From Sporosarcina sp. ACRSM (GTDB lineage Bacteria; Bacillota; Bacilli; Bacillales_A; Planococcaceae): a stretch of DNA of 64,000 nt. The stretch's first letter is position 1. The number at the start of each line of letters is the position of its first letter. This document shows positions 23,284 through 31,354 of the stretch, in pieces. A program made the position numbers and the translations under genes. The stretch covers positions 45,938-109,937 of the forward strand of contig NZ_JAKRNU010000015.1 of assembly GCF_022346545.1 (NCBI RefSeq). The letters are read 5' to 3'. The notes beneath the pieces are model-generated. The model ran no database searches and was not told the DNA's origin. It worked only from the letters and a program-made list of their open reading frames with translations.

Positions 23284-24252
23284 ATGGACAAACTTCTACC
23301 TATTCTATTCATCTTATTATTATTTTTTATTCCGATCTGGTTAAAAACGTCACCGGAAAACAGCGGTTCTACTGTGGATGCGACAGAACAGCTTTGTTCC
23401 ATTGAAATTTCCGTTGATGGCGTGGACAAGCCGATTCCGCTAGAAGAGTACGTCGTCGGGGTCGTCGCTGCCGAAATGCCCGTCACATTCCAAGAAGAGG
23501 CATTGAAAGCGCAGGCCGTTGCAGCACGTACATATGCACTACGAACGACGGAAAACGGTCAAAAGCCGATTGCCGCAGATGTATCGGCTCAAGTCTATGC
23601 CACTGAAAAAGACCGGAAAGAGCGATGGAAGAAAGAGTTCAAACAGAACGAAGAAAAAGTGCAGGCGGCTGTTCAGGCAACGGCGGGCGATATCCTCGTC
23701 TATGAAGACGAAATGATTTCCGCCATGTTCTTTTCCACTTCGAACGGCAAAACTGAAGCCGCGCAAAACTTTAGCGGCAGTGATATCCCTTATTTACAAA
23801 GTGTGGACAGTCCAGGGGAGGAGGGCGTAGCACCGACTGTCGAGCGTAAAAAGGAAATTGCACTCACGAAATGGAACCAAATTTTAGGGACCAATTGGAA
23901 TGCCGACCATTTTAGAAAACTGCAACTCGTCCGAAATTCGACAGGTCGGGTCCAAAAAGTAGTCTCTACCGGATTTGAAGCGACAGGCAGAGAAGTACGG
24001 GACCAACTGGAACTCGCCTCGACCGACTTTGATATTGCCTACGATGTGACCAACGAAATCGTCCATATTACAACGACAGGATACGGTCACGGCGTCGGCA
24101 TGAGCCAATACGGAGCAGAAGCGTTTGCCCAGAAAGGATGGACGGCAGATAGGATTCTTTTACACTACTATAGCGGCACCGAAATAAAAAAATTCACTTC
24201 ACTTGATTCGGAATGTTTAAAATCTCCATCACTTGCAAACAATAGCGAGTGA
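23284..24252 (+). CDS. spoIID: Stage II sporulation protein D
   Basis: A lytic transglycosylase of the SpoIIDMP engulfment machine that cleaves glycan strands in the mother-cell septum. The protein has 322 residues: an N-terminal membrane anchor (MDKLLPILFILLLFF), the SpoIID domain with PLEEYVVGVVAAEMP containing the catalytic glutamate region, ALKAQAVAARTYAL, and the C-terminal signature GYGHGVGMSQYGA. No good ribosome site precedes ATG 23284. A CATATACT box at 23271-23278 resembles a SigE -10 but lies too close to the ATG to be trusted. spoIIQ begins 10 nt after the stop. Confidence 0.93.
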   Translation: MDKLLPILFILLLFFIPIWLKTSPENSGSTVDATEQLCSIEISVDGVDKPIPLEEYVVGVVAAEMPVTFQEEALKAQAVAARTYALRTTENGQKPIAADVSAQVYATEKDRKERWKKEFKQNEEKVQAAVQATAGDILVYEDEMISAMFFSTSNGKTEAAQNFSGSDIPYLQSVDSPGEEGVAPTVERKKEIALTKWNQILGTNWNADHFRKLQLVRNSTGRVQKVVSTGFEATGREVRDQLELASTDFDIAYDVTNEIVHITTTGYGHGVGMSQYGAEAFAQKGWTADRILLHYYSGTEIKKFTSLDSECLKSPSLANNSE

Positions 24253-24262
24253 GGTGATGATA

Positions 24263-24925
24263 ATGCGAGAAGAAAAACCGAAAGCCCCTTCTCAGAAGAA
24301 CAAAAGTGCAAAGACAAAAAGCTGGTTCTGGCCAATCGTCTATTCGGGTATCGCAATTGTCTTCGTCGGAATGATCTGGGGGTATAATGCATTCATGAAA
24401 GAAGATTCCCCAGGCTCGGCAGACATTGCACAACAAGCCCCGAATGACAACCTGGTCGTAGAAACAAACGCATCCAAGGAGACGCTCAAATACCCATTCT
24501 CTGAAGATCTTCTGGATGACGTAGCGATTCTACAAGATTATTATGACGCAGAGGCATCTGACGAAGTACGAGAAAATTCCTTACTGGTCTTCAACCAACA
24601 GTATGTCACAAACACCGGAGTTTCCATCTCCGTACTTGGCCAGCCATTCGAAGTAGTCGCTGCAATGAGCGGCACAGTGGAAGAAGTCATTAATGACCCA
24701 TTCACGGGTGACGAAATCATTCTATCCCATGCTGACGGTAAGAAAACAATTTACGGATCCGTTTCTGGTGTTCTAGTTAAAAAAGGTGACGAAGTAAGCC
24801 AAGGCCAACCCCTCGGCACCGCATCAGAAAATGAATGGAACAAAGATGCAGGCGTTCACTTGCATTTCGAAGTCCACGAAGACGGCGTCCCTATCAACCC
24901 AGGTTCCCTATTGGGATTCCAATAA
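24263..24925 (+). CDS. spoIIQ: Stage II sporulation protein Q (M23 fold, metal site lost)
   Basis: The forespore membrane protein that pairs with SpoIIIAH across the septum during engulfment. The protein has 220 residues: a lysine-rich N-terminus, one membrane helix (about 28-45), and a LytM/M23-like domain (about 120-215). The second metal motif HLHFEV is intact, but the first, usually HxGxD, reads TNTGVS, so both the histidine and the aspartate are replaced and it should not be a peptidase. ATG 24263 has GAGGTGA 5 nt upstream; the longer frame from 24233 would overlap spoIID. Confidence 0.92.
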   Translation: MREEKPKAPSQKNKSAKTKSWFWPIVYSGIAIVFVGMIWGYNAFMKEDSPGSADIAQQAPNDNLVVETNASKETLKYPFSEDLLDDVAILQDYYDAEASDEVRENSLLVFNQQYVTNTGVSISVLGQPFEVVAAMSGTVEEVINDPFTGDEIILSHADGKKTIYGSVSGVLVKKGDEVSQGQPLGTASENEWNKDAGVHLHFEVHEDGVPINPGSLLGFQ

Positions 24926-24934
24926 CACCTAAAC

Positions 24935-24970
24935 AAGCCATTCCTGACTAATCCGGAGTGGCTTTTTTTT
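24935..24970 (+). terminator. Terminator after spoIIQ
   Basis: Stem AAGCCATTCC/GGAGTGGCTT (one T-G pair) followed by a run of T. Confidence 0.88.
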
Positions 24971-25037
24971 TATGGCATATGAAAATCCTTTAAGAATGAG
25001 TGAGCACAAGCTTTCAGGCGAATGAAACTCCATCTGG

Positions 25038-25490
25038 CGCGCTCAAAGCCATATCCAAGCGATCAAACTTTACCTCAAACGCTTAAAGCCACTTTCAAGT
25101 GATCAAATTTCTCCTCAAGCGCTCAAAGCCACTTTCAAGCGATCAAACCTCTTCTCAAACGCTCAAACCTACTTTCAAGTGATCAAACCTCACCTCAAAC
25201 GCTCAAACCTACTTTCAAGTGATCAAACCTCTTCTCAAACGCTTAAACCTACTTTCAAGTGATCAAACCTCTTCTCAAACGCTCAAACCCACTTTCAAGT
25301 GATCAAACCTCTTCTCAAACGCTCAAACCTCTTCTCAAACGCTCAAACCCACCTCCAAGTGATCAAACCTCTCCTCAAGCGCTCAAACCCCCTTCCAAGT
25401 GATCAAACCTCTCCTCAAGCGCTCAAACCCGCTTCCAAGAGATCAACCCCCTCCCCAAACGCTCAAACTCCCATCCAAACAATCAACCCC
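25038..25490 (+). repeat. TCAAA repeat array 3 (spoIIQ-spoIIID)
   Basis: The most regular array: 40-bp units made of CGCTCAAACCTACTTT then CAAGTGATCAAACCTCTTCT, each half 20 bp, over about 450 bp. Strongly C-rich and G-poor on the + strand. Open frames across it are by-products of the repeat. Confidence 0.9.
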
Positions 25491-25535
25491 CTCCCTCCAA
25501 ACCCCCGCAAATTCACAACACATCAGCCAAGCATC

Positions 25536-25564
25536 GCATATCTCGCCATTCGCGCGCATAAGCT
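25536..25564 (+). promoter_or_regulatory. Putative SigE promoter of spoIIID
   Basis: GCATATC, a 14-bp spacer and CATAAGCT, close to the SigE pattern (KMATATT, 13-15 bp, CATACAHT). The expected start near 25571 is 31 nt before the gene. spoIIID is SigE-dependent in B. subtilis. Confidence 0.55.
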
Positions 25565-25601
25565 ATAGGAAGATTCTGAGCTGACAGGAAAGGAAGAGGG
25601 C

Positions 25602-25874
25602 GTGCACGAGCAAATACGGAGGCGATGCGTGCGCCTCGGAAAAATGTTGCTTGAAACTGGACTTACCGTACGGGCGCTAGCAAAAGCGACGGGCTATTCG
25701 AAAAGCACGGTCCACAAAGACCTTACAGAACGTTTACCAAACGTCGATGTGGCACTGGCGGAAGAAGTCGCAAAAATACTTGCCTATCACAAGTCTGTCA
25801 GGCATTTACGGGGCGGCGAGGCGACAAGGATCAAATGGATGAACGAAACGAAGAAAGAAGTAGGGAGCAGGTAG
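25602..25874 (+). CDS. spoIIID: Sporulation transcription factor SpoIIID
   Basis: A mother-cell DNA-binding regulator that tunes the SigE and SigK regulons. The protein has 90 residues. The helix-turn-helix is in TVRALAKATGYSKSTVHKDLTERLP (about 22-46), followed by the conserved AKILAYHKSVRHLRGGEATRIK and a basic tail. The start is GTG 25602 with GGAAGAGGG upstream. The gene is monocistronic, ended by a hairpin at 26005, and a family A repeat lies in between. Confidence 0.95.
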   Translation: MHEQIRRRCVRLGKMLLETGLTVRALAKATGYSKSTVHKDLTERLPNVDVALAEEVAKILAYHKSVRHLRGGEATRIKWMNETKKEVGSR

Positions 25875-25878
25875 TAAA

Positions 25879-26000
25879 GAAAAGCGGAGGGCGCCTGTCT
25901 AGATGCGACAGGCATAAGGCGATTCGACGGCGTGGCGCATTTTGCCACAGAGTCGGATTGACTTATGTCCCGAGCATCTGGCGCCCGGAGTCTGGACAGT
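25879..26000. repeat. Dispersed structured repeat, family A, copy 2
   Basis: Outer stem GGGCGCC/GGCGCCC (25889-25895 with 25980-25986), AGATGC/GCATCT, CATAAG/CTTATG, and an apical GTGGC/GCCAC hairpin. Ends with GGAGTCTGGACAG, shared with copy 3. Confidence 0.85.
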
Positions 26001-26004
26001 AAAG

Positions 26005-26039
26005 AAAAGCGGGGGCACCTAGCGCCCTCCGCTTTTGTT
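26005..26039 (+). terminator. Terminator after spoIIID/repeat A2
   Basis: Stem AAAAGCGG.../...CCGCTTTT with GGG/CCC inside, then GTTTT. Confidence 0.75.
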
Positions 26040-26120
26040 TTATCTTGCTCAATTCAGGTTTCTACATAGATGAACCAACCAAAATAATGGTTCTAAAGTA
26101 TGTTCATTAACGGTTAAGTA

Positions 26121-26129
26121 TGGTAAAAT
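26121..26129 (+). promoter_or_regulatory. Extended -10 promoter of mbl
   Basis: TGGTAAAAT fits an extended -10 (TGn plus TAAAAT). The -35 region (TGTTCA at 26101) is weak. Confidence 0.45.
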
Positions 26130-26196
26130 AATTTGTTAGGAGCAGTTACATACAACGGATTATCAGATGATGCAGGTGGAAGGGGAAACTGGAACA

Positions 26197-27189
26197 ATGT
26201 TTGCAAAAGATATCGGGATTGACCTCGGTACAGCCAACGTTTTGATACATGTAAAGGGAAAAGGGATCGTCTTAAACGAACCATCAGTCGTAGCCATTGA
26301 TAAGAAATCGAACAAAGTGCTGGCAGTTGGAGAAGAAGCAAGACAAATGGTCGGAAGGACGCCTGGCAATATTATCGCGATCAGACCAATGAAAGACGGC
26401 GTCATCGCAGATTTTGACGTGACGGAAGCGATGTTGCGCCATTTTATTAATAAATTAAACGTCAAAGGTTTTTTATCCAAACCACGCATCCTCATCTGTT
26501 GTCCGACGAATATAACAAGTGTCGAACAGAAAGCGATTCGCCAAGCGGCTGAGAAATCGGGCGGCAAAAAAATATTCTTAGAAGAAGAACCGAAAGTTTC
26601 CGCAATCGGCGCCGGGATGGACATTTTCCAGCCGAGCGGGAATATGGTAGTCGATATCGGAGGCGGCACGACGGACGTCGCAGTGCTGTCGATGGGAGAT
26701 ATCGTCACTTCGCAGTCCATCAAAGTGGCGGGCGATACGTTTGACAATGATATTACACAATATATTAAAAAACAATATAAACTGTTGATCGGGGAACGGA
26801 CCGCAGAAAATATTAAAATGAATGTCGGAACCGTTTTTCCAAAAGGGCGCAATGAACAAATGGATATCCGGGGCCGGGACATGGTATCTGGACTTCCGCG
26901 CACAATCACCGTCCATTCTGAAGAAATCGGGAACGCATTGAAAGAGTCTATCTATCTCGTCGTACATGCTGCAAAATCGGTTTTAGAACAAACACCGCCC
27001 GAACTATCGGCGGACATTATTGATCGTGGTGTTTTCCTGACAGGCGGCGGTGCGTTATTAAACGGCATAGACCAACTGCTTGCTGAAGAACTGAAAGTCC
27101 CCGTCTTCATTTCGGACAACCCTTTGGACTGTGTAGCAATCGGAACGGGGATTTTATTGGATAATATCGACAAAGGCGTTCTGCAATAA
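26197..27189 (+). CDS. mbl: MreB-like cell-shape protein Mbl
   Basis: An actin homologue that forms membrane-associated filaments guiding the elongation synthases. The protein has 330 residues. The actin-fold ATP motifs are DIGIDLGTANVLIHVKGKG at the N-terminus and VVDIGGGTTDVAVLS in the middle; GAGMDIFQPSGNM is conserved. The spoIIID-mbl-flhO-flhP order identifies it as Mbl rather than MreB. ATG 26197 gives MFAKDIGIDLG as in relatives; the upstream in-frame ATGs at 26167 and 26170 lie before the AGGGGA ribosome site. Confidence 0.93.
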   Translation: MFAKDIGIDLGTANVLIHVKGKGIVLNEPSVVAIDKKSNKVLAVGEEARQMVGRTPGNIIAIRPMKDGVIADFDVTEAMLRHFINKLNVKGFLSKPRILICCPTNITSVEQKAIRQAAEKSGGKKIFLEEEPKVSAIGAGMDIFQPSGNMVVDIGGGTTDVAVLSMGDIVTSQSIKVAGDTFDNDITQYIKKQYKLLIGERTAENIKMNVGTVFPKGRNEQMDIRGRDMVSGLPRTITVHSEEIGNALKESIYLVVHAAKSVLEQTPPELSADIIDRGVFLTGGGALLNGIDQLLAEELKVPVFISDNPLDCVAIGTGILLDNIDKGVLQ

Positions 27190-27231
27190 CAGGCAGACAC
27201 CAATACAATAAGTGAGGCAGGGGATAAGCAA

Positions 27232-28071
27232 ATGTTCCGTGGATTTTATACAGTAGGATCAGGAATGATTGCCCAACAGCGTAAGACAGAGATGCTGGCA
27301 AATAATATGGCGAATGCCAATACCCCAGGATTTAAAGCGGAGCAAGCATCGATCCGTTCATTTCCGGAAATGTATATGTCCAGTATCGAGACGGCGCGCA
27401 TACCGACCGCAAACGGCTTTCAGATGAAAGGACTTTCGCCGGTCGGTGCGGTTTCAACAGGCGTTTATATGCAGGAGACATTGCCATTATTCATCCAAGG
27501 CCAATTGCGGGAAACCGAACTGACAACGGACGTGGCGCTCGTCGACGGCCTCTTGCCGGCAGATGGGGAAACGGGCATTCCAGGTGCGATCTTTTTCAGA
27601 CTGGAAAATGACGGTGGCAATGAAGTGTACACAAAAAATGGAAATTTCACATTGGACGCCAATGGCTTTTTGACCCATCCGATGGGCTATTATGTCCTCG
27701 ACAGCAACGGTCAACGGATTGCGTTGCCAAATGACGATTTCCAGATTACGCGTGAAGGTGTTATCATGGCAGGGAACAACGCTGTTGCGACGATCGGTGT
27801 TTCCTTCGCGGGGCGTCCGGACACGCTTCTGAAGCAAGGGAATGGCCTGTTCGCGACGGAAGATGGGGCGAACCTGCCGGATGCAAACGGTGTGGCAGGC
27901 GTCACGTATTCGATGCAACAAGGGTATTTGGAAGGTTCCAATGTCGATGCTGCACGCACCATGACAGATATGCTGACGGCGTACCGCGCTTTCGAGGCCA
28001 ATCAAAAAATCTTGCAAGCATATGATCGCAGCATGGAAAAAGCAGTCACTGAAATCGGTCGAGTCAACTGA
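27232..28071 (+). CDS. flhO: Flagellar rod/hook-basal body protein FlhO (FlgF/FlgG family)
   Basis: A rod component of the flagellum exported by the type III system. The protein has 279 residues. The N-terminal flagellar-rod motif MLANNMANANTPGFKAEQ and the C-terminal signature YLEGSNVDAARTMTDMLTAYRAFEANQKILQ form the coiled-coil pair typical of axial proteins. It is the first gene of a flhO-flhP pair directly behind mbl (42-nt gap), as in B. subtilis, away from the main flagellar operon. Confidence 0.93.
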   Translation: MFRGFYTVGSGMIAQQRKTEMLANNMANANTPGFKAEQASIRSFPEMYMSSIETARIPTANGFQMKGLSPVGAVSTGVYMQETLPLFIQGQLRETELTTDVALVDGLLPADGETGIPGAIFFRLENDGGNEVYTKNGNFTLDANGFLTHPMGYYVLDSNGQRIALPNDDFQITREGVIMAGNNAVATIGVSFAGRPDTLLKQGNGLFATEDGANLPDANGVAGVTYSMQQGYLEGSNVDAARTMTDMLTAYRAFEANQKILQAYDRSMEKAVTEIGRVN

Positions 28072-28101
28072 TCACCAGGCATTTGAAAGGAGCACGAACG
28101 T

Positions 28102-28938
28102 ATGATACGCACAATGGCGACAGCTACGAATACGTTAAGCCAATTGCAAAACCAAATCGACGTCATCGGCAATAATTTGGCGAACTCAAGCACACATGGC
28201 TATAAAGCGAGCCAAGCGAACTTCCATGAATTGCTCTATCAGCAATTCAATAACGACAAAGCGGATGAGGCACCACGCCAATCGCCGCCAGGCATCCGTT
28301 ATGGAGCAGGCGCGGTTCTCGGAGCGGCGCAAATGAATTGGAAAGTCGGCTCCTTGCAAATGACTGGACGTGAACTGGATTTTGCATTGACAGAGCCGAA
28401 ACAGTATTTCAACATCTTGGCACCGGGCGAAGGCGGGGAACAGACCGTCTATACACGCCAAGGAAATTTCTATATTTCACCTGTGGATAATGGACAAGTG
28501 ATGCTCGTCACAGGAGACGGTTATCCGGTTGCCGATAGTGCCGGCTTACCGATCTTATTTGCCGATGATGTGACCGACTATTCGGTCAGACCTGGCGGCA
28601 TCCTGGAAGTGAAGCATACAGACGGCACAGCGGAAACAATTGAAATGGGGATCACCGTCATGGAGCGCCCCAACTTAATGACGCGGCTTTCGGCTGCGAA
28701 CTTCGGTCTGCCGGAAAACTTGGCGGATCTCGGTGTTACACAACAAGACGTCCTGACTGAACTGCAAGGGGATGCGCGTAACGTGATAGGGATGCAGAAC
28801 CAGGCGCTCGAGGCATCGAATGTCAATATGCAAAAAGAAATGACGGATCTCATCGCTGTCCAACGCTCCTACCAGTTCAATGCACGGGCAGTCACATTAG
28901 CGGACCAAATGCTCGGCCTCATCAATGGCATCCGCTGA
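28102..28938 (+). CDS. flhP: Flagellar rod/hook-basal body protein FlhP (FlgG family)
   Basis: A distal-rod-type flagellar protein of 278 residues. The N-terminal motif is IDVIGNNLANSSTHGYKASQ, the middle contains VYTRQGNFYISPVDNG, and the C-terminus has NQALEASNVNMQKEMTDLIAVQRSYQFNARAV, the flagellar basal-body signature. A good ribosome site (AAAGGAG) precedes ATG 28102. It follows flhO by 30 nt and is certainly in the same operon. Confidence 0.93.
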   Translation: MIRTMATATNTLSQLQNQIDVIGNNLANSSTHGYKASQANFHELLYQQFNNDKADEAPRQSPPGIRYGAGAVLGAAQMNWKVGSLQMTGRELDFALTEPKQYFNILAPGEGGEQTVYTRQGNFYISPVDNGQVMLVTGDGYPVADSAGLPILFADDVTDYSVRPGGILEVKHTDGTAETIEMGITVMERPNLMTRLSAANFGLPENLADLGVTQQDVLTELQGDARNVIGMQNQALEASNVNMQKEMTDLIAVQRSYQFNARAVTLADQMLGLINGIR

Positions 28939-29028
28939 TCGGTCGAATAAAGAGAAAAGAACTCAACCTCCATTCACAGCAAGTCACACTTTTCCAAGGT
29001 TGGGAACTGGAATTAGGGAGTACTTTGA

Positions 29029-29337
29029 ATGATGAATGAAAAACGAAACGATGTGAACCGAAATAGGCGGCAGACGGCAGGAACAAGGACGCGTTCATCC
29101 CGCCGTCAGCGTCCTGTTGAGAAGGAGGCGTCTATATCTCCCCGAAAGGTATGGAGACAGATCCGCCTTCTTCCGATTTGGTTGCGCGTCGTGCTAGTCC
29201 TGTTGCTACTCATAGGGGCGGCAATCTCCGGTATGATGGTTGGCTATGGTTATATTGGCGATGGACAACCCCTCGATGTCTTGAAAAAAGAGACATGGGT
29301 GCATATCCTTGATATTATGAACGGAAAAGAGTCGTAA
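29029..29337 (+). CDS. EpuA-like small membrane protein ('RNA polymerase subunit beta' in many annotations)
   Basis: The protein has 102 residues. The N-terminal half is very basic (RNRRQTAGTRTRSSRRQRP) and cytoplasmic. One membrane helix (about 50-72) precedes a conserved tail GYGYIGDGQPLDVLKKETWVHILDIM. This matches the DUF/EpuA family that automated annotation calls RNA polymerase subunit beta; there is no polymerase domain here. It lies between flhP and fabZ as in other Bacillales. ATG 29029 has AGGGAG 8 nt upstream. Function unknown. Confidence 0.7.
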   Translation: MMNEKRNDVNRNRRQTAGTRTRSSRRQRPVEKEASISPRKVWRQIRLLPIWLRVVLVLLLLIGAAISGMMVGYGYIGDGQPLDVLKKETWVHILDIMNGKES

Positions 29338-29403
29338 AGGCTCTTTCATTTTTAATTTCTAAATAATTACATAAAAATGACATGAAAAGGAAGGGGTATG
29401 GAT

Positions 29404-29847
29404 ATGCTAACAGCAGAACAAATACAGGCGATTTTACCGCATCGCTATCCATTTCTGATGATAGATCGAATTCTCGAGGTGGAGGAAGGGAAACGCGCGG
29501 TCGGCATTAAAAATGTTACGATCAATGAAGACTTTTTCAATGGTCATTTTCCAGGTTATCCTGTCATGCCGGGCGTTTTGATTGTGGAAGCACTCGCACA
29601 AGTCGGTGCAGTGGCGATGTTACAAAAAGAAGAAAACAAAGGACGGCTCGCCTTTTTCGCCGGGATTGATAACTGCCGGTTCAAGCGGCAAGTCACACCG
29701 GGGGATACATTGCGACTGGAAGTGGAAATCACAAGATTGCGCGGTTCCATCGGAAAAGGGAAAGCGCGTGCGACAGTCGACGGCGAAATAGCATGCGAAA
29801 CGGAAATTACATTCGCTCTTGGGCCAATCGTGTCGAAAGAGGACTAA
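29404..29847 (+). CDS. fabZ: 3-hydroxyacyl-[ACP] dehydratase FabZ
   Basis: Dehydrates 3-hydroxyacyl-ACP to trans-2-enoyl-ACP in fatty acid elongation. The protein has 147 residues of hot-dog fold with catalytic H48 in [14 protein letters not shown] and E62 in [16 protein letters not shown] 29404 is chosen over ATG 29398 because the AAAGGAAGGGG ribosome site ends just before the latter. Confidence 0.95.
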   Translation: MLTAEQIQAILPHRYPFLMIDRILEVEEGKRAVGIKNVTINEDFFNGHFPGYPVMPGVLIVEALAQVGAVAMLQKEENKGRLAFFAGIDNCRFKRQVTPGDTLRLEVEITRLRGSIGKGKARATVDGEIACETEITFALGPIVSKED

Positions 29848-29849
29848 AT

Positions 29850-29878
29850 TTGCGAATGACATGGAATTTAGTTACAAT
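29850..29878 (+). promoter_or_regulatory. Putative SigA promoter of the 29944 gene
   Basis: TTGCGA, a 17-bp spacer and TACAAT. The leader then contains a hairpin AGTGCAAT/ATTGCACT (29888-29917) just before the ribosome site. Confidence 0.55.
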
Positions 29879-29943
29879 GGACAGTAAAGTGCAATGACAA
29901 GAGACAGCAATTGCACTTCTAAAGCGGGAGGTAACAAATCAGT

Positions 29944-30330
29944 ATGTTTAAAGATCTTTCTCCGAATTTGAAAAGCAGTATCACCAGGTCAATTACACAA
30001 ACTTTTGAACAATACATGAGCGATATTGACTGGTCCGAAGAAAAATTTAGTATCGATGACTATATTGCCAGTTGGCGCGAATATATAACAACCAAAGCCC
30101 TTTGGTACTCGAAGATTCCAGATGAGATGAAAAGGGATCCGAAATTTCACGAAGACCTTGCGCAGCGCATCAATGAAATTATCCAACGCATTCTGAGCGA
30201 GCCGCCATCCGAAGAACAGATTGCGACGATTCAAATCATGCAGGAAAAGCTGAATACGCACTATGAGTATGCTTGTAAAGCTGAAGCGGTATACGTCGAA
30301 ACTTTGTTGAAAAACCATTTGGGCATATAA
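29944..30330 (+). CDS. Conserved-looking hypothetical protein, mostly helical
   Basis: I do not recognise this 128-residue protein. It has no signal peptide or membrane segment and is rich in charged helices (DEMKRDPKFHEDLAQRINEIIQRIL; IATIQIMQEKLNTHYEYACKAEAV). Tryptophans cluster in the first third (DIDWSEEKF, ASWREY, ALWYS). It has its own promoter, a hairpin leader and a strong ribosome site (GGGAGGT), so it is probably real. It stands alone between fabZ and a lipoprotein gene. Confidence 0.65.
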   Translation: MFKDLSPNLKSSITRSITQTFEQYMSDIDWSEEKFSIDDYIASWREYITTKALWYSKIPDEMKRDPKFHEDLAQRINEIIQRILSEPPSEEQIATIQIMQEKLNTHYEYACKAEAVYVETLLKNHLGI

Positions 30331-30452
30331 AAACGAAAGCTAAAAATAACAGCTAAAAAATGACAGGGATAGCTCCTCCTTTTCTGGTCAACCTACAAAG
30401 TATCATACAGATTTGTATGGTAGACGGCTTGTGGAAAGGAGGGAAACTCTTC

Positions 30453-30839
30453 ATGATCAAAAAAGCGATACCACTTGTTCTCATGTCAGGACTTGTACTA
30501 ACGGCATGTGCCAATAACGATACAGTCCCGAACGATAACGAAACGCCAATGGAAAGTTTGGATGATCGAAATAGGGACTGGACGCCACGTGTAAATGACG
30601 AGCAAACAGGACCGGATTTTGATGGTCTCGATAACAATCGAGACGCGAACCGTAATGGCGATGGGATTATCAATGATAACAACGGTGTACGTAACGGTGT
30701 CATCAACGAGGACAACGATATACGTGACAACGGTGTCATCAATGATACGAATCCCAATGGTGTCATGAATGATGGAAACACGACAACCCCACGTGAAGAT
30801 ATCATTATTGAAGACGATCGTAATCGAAATAATCGCTAA
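30453..30839 (+). CDS. Small asparagine/aspartate-rich lipoprotein
   Basis: The protein has 128 residues with a lipoprotein signal: basic MIKK, a hydrophobic core, and the lipobox LTAC with C19 as the lipidated residue. The mature part is very rich in N, D, R and G, with imperfect repeats of NGV.N (NNGVRNGVINEDND, DNGVINDTNPNGVMND), so it is probably unfolded or calcium-binding rather than enzymatic. ATG 30453 has AAAGGAGGG 9 nt upstream; the longer frame from 30360 would destroy the signal peptide. A hairpin CATACA/TGTATG precedes the ribosome site. Confidence 0.75.
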   Translation: MIKKAIPLVLMSGLVLTACANNDTVPNDNETPMESLDDRNRDWTPRVNDEQTGPDFDGLDNNRDANRNGDGIINDNNGVRNGVINEDNDIRDNGVINDTNPNGVMNDGNTTTPREDIIIEDDRNRNNR

Positions 30840-30851
30840 CCACAAGCCGTA

Positions 30852-30886
30852 AAAAAACCGCTTCGATAATCATCGAGGCGGTTTTT
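30852..30886. terminator. Bidirectional terminator between the lipoprotein and YwpF-like genes
   Basis: A long stem, AAAAACCGCTTCGAT/ATCGAGGCGGTTTTT, with a 4-nt loop. T-runs on both strands serve the convergent genes. Confidence 0.9.
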
Positions 30887-30910
30887 CCTTGTGCAAAACA
30901 TGTAACAGCA

Positions 30911-31354
30911 TTAATTTTCCGCTGTATTTTTATCTTTCTTCAAGCGTGGACGGGAGCGCATATCGGCTTCAAAGCGGCGGAGAAGATCCTCGCCTTCCAA
31001 CCCTTCCCCGATCAATTCCTCCAATAACTGCTCTGCATATTGGGCACGTGCCCGTTTCAATCTTCCCTTCAATAAGACCGAAATATTTTCCCCGATTTGT
31101 TTCACAGCTTCGACAGTGACACGAAAAGCGGCAGGCTCATTTTCTGGATAGGAAATGACTACCTTCGCTTCAAGCAACGCTTCTTCGGATTTCCATGTTT
31201 CAAAAGTCTCTTGATGCTTTTGATCGATGAACATTTCCAATATCCACAAATGATGGCTATTTTCCTGATTGATGATAATTCCGTCGATCAGTGGAAAATC
31301 CAGTAATTGATTGTTATTTACGATTCCGACGGATAACATTTTGAATGTTTTCAT
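30911..31354 (-). CDS. YwpF-like protein
   Basis: A 147-residue protein resembling Bacillus YwpF: it starts MKTFKMLSVGIV, continues with LIDGIIINQENSHHLWILEMFIDQKHQETFE, has a conserved ISVLLKGRLKRARAQYAEQLLEELIGEGL segment, and a basic C-terminal tail. No signal peptide. The function is unknown; YwpF is known as a conserved Bacillaceae protein near ssbB. The start at 31354 is set by GGGGAG 7 nt upstream on the minus strand; an earlier in-frame ATG at 31369 lies before it. Confidence 0.75.
   Translation of the reverse strand: MKTFKMLSVGIVNNNQLLDFPLIDGIIINQENSHHLWILEMFIDQKHQETFETWKSEEALLEAKVVISYPENEPAAFRVTVEAVKQIGENISVLLKGRLKRARAQYAEQLLEELIGEGLEGEDLLRRFEADMRSRPRLKKDKNTAEN

Noticed and set aside
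25299..25584. Open frames with repeated peptides across the arrays (also 42803-43240, 44591-44971, 49463-49900, 52445-52729)
   Set aside because: They arise because the 20-bp repeat closes in frame every 60 bp and lacks stops. No ribosome sites, and frames differ between arrays.
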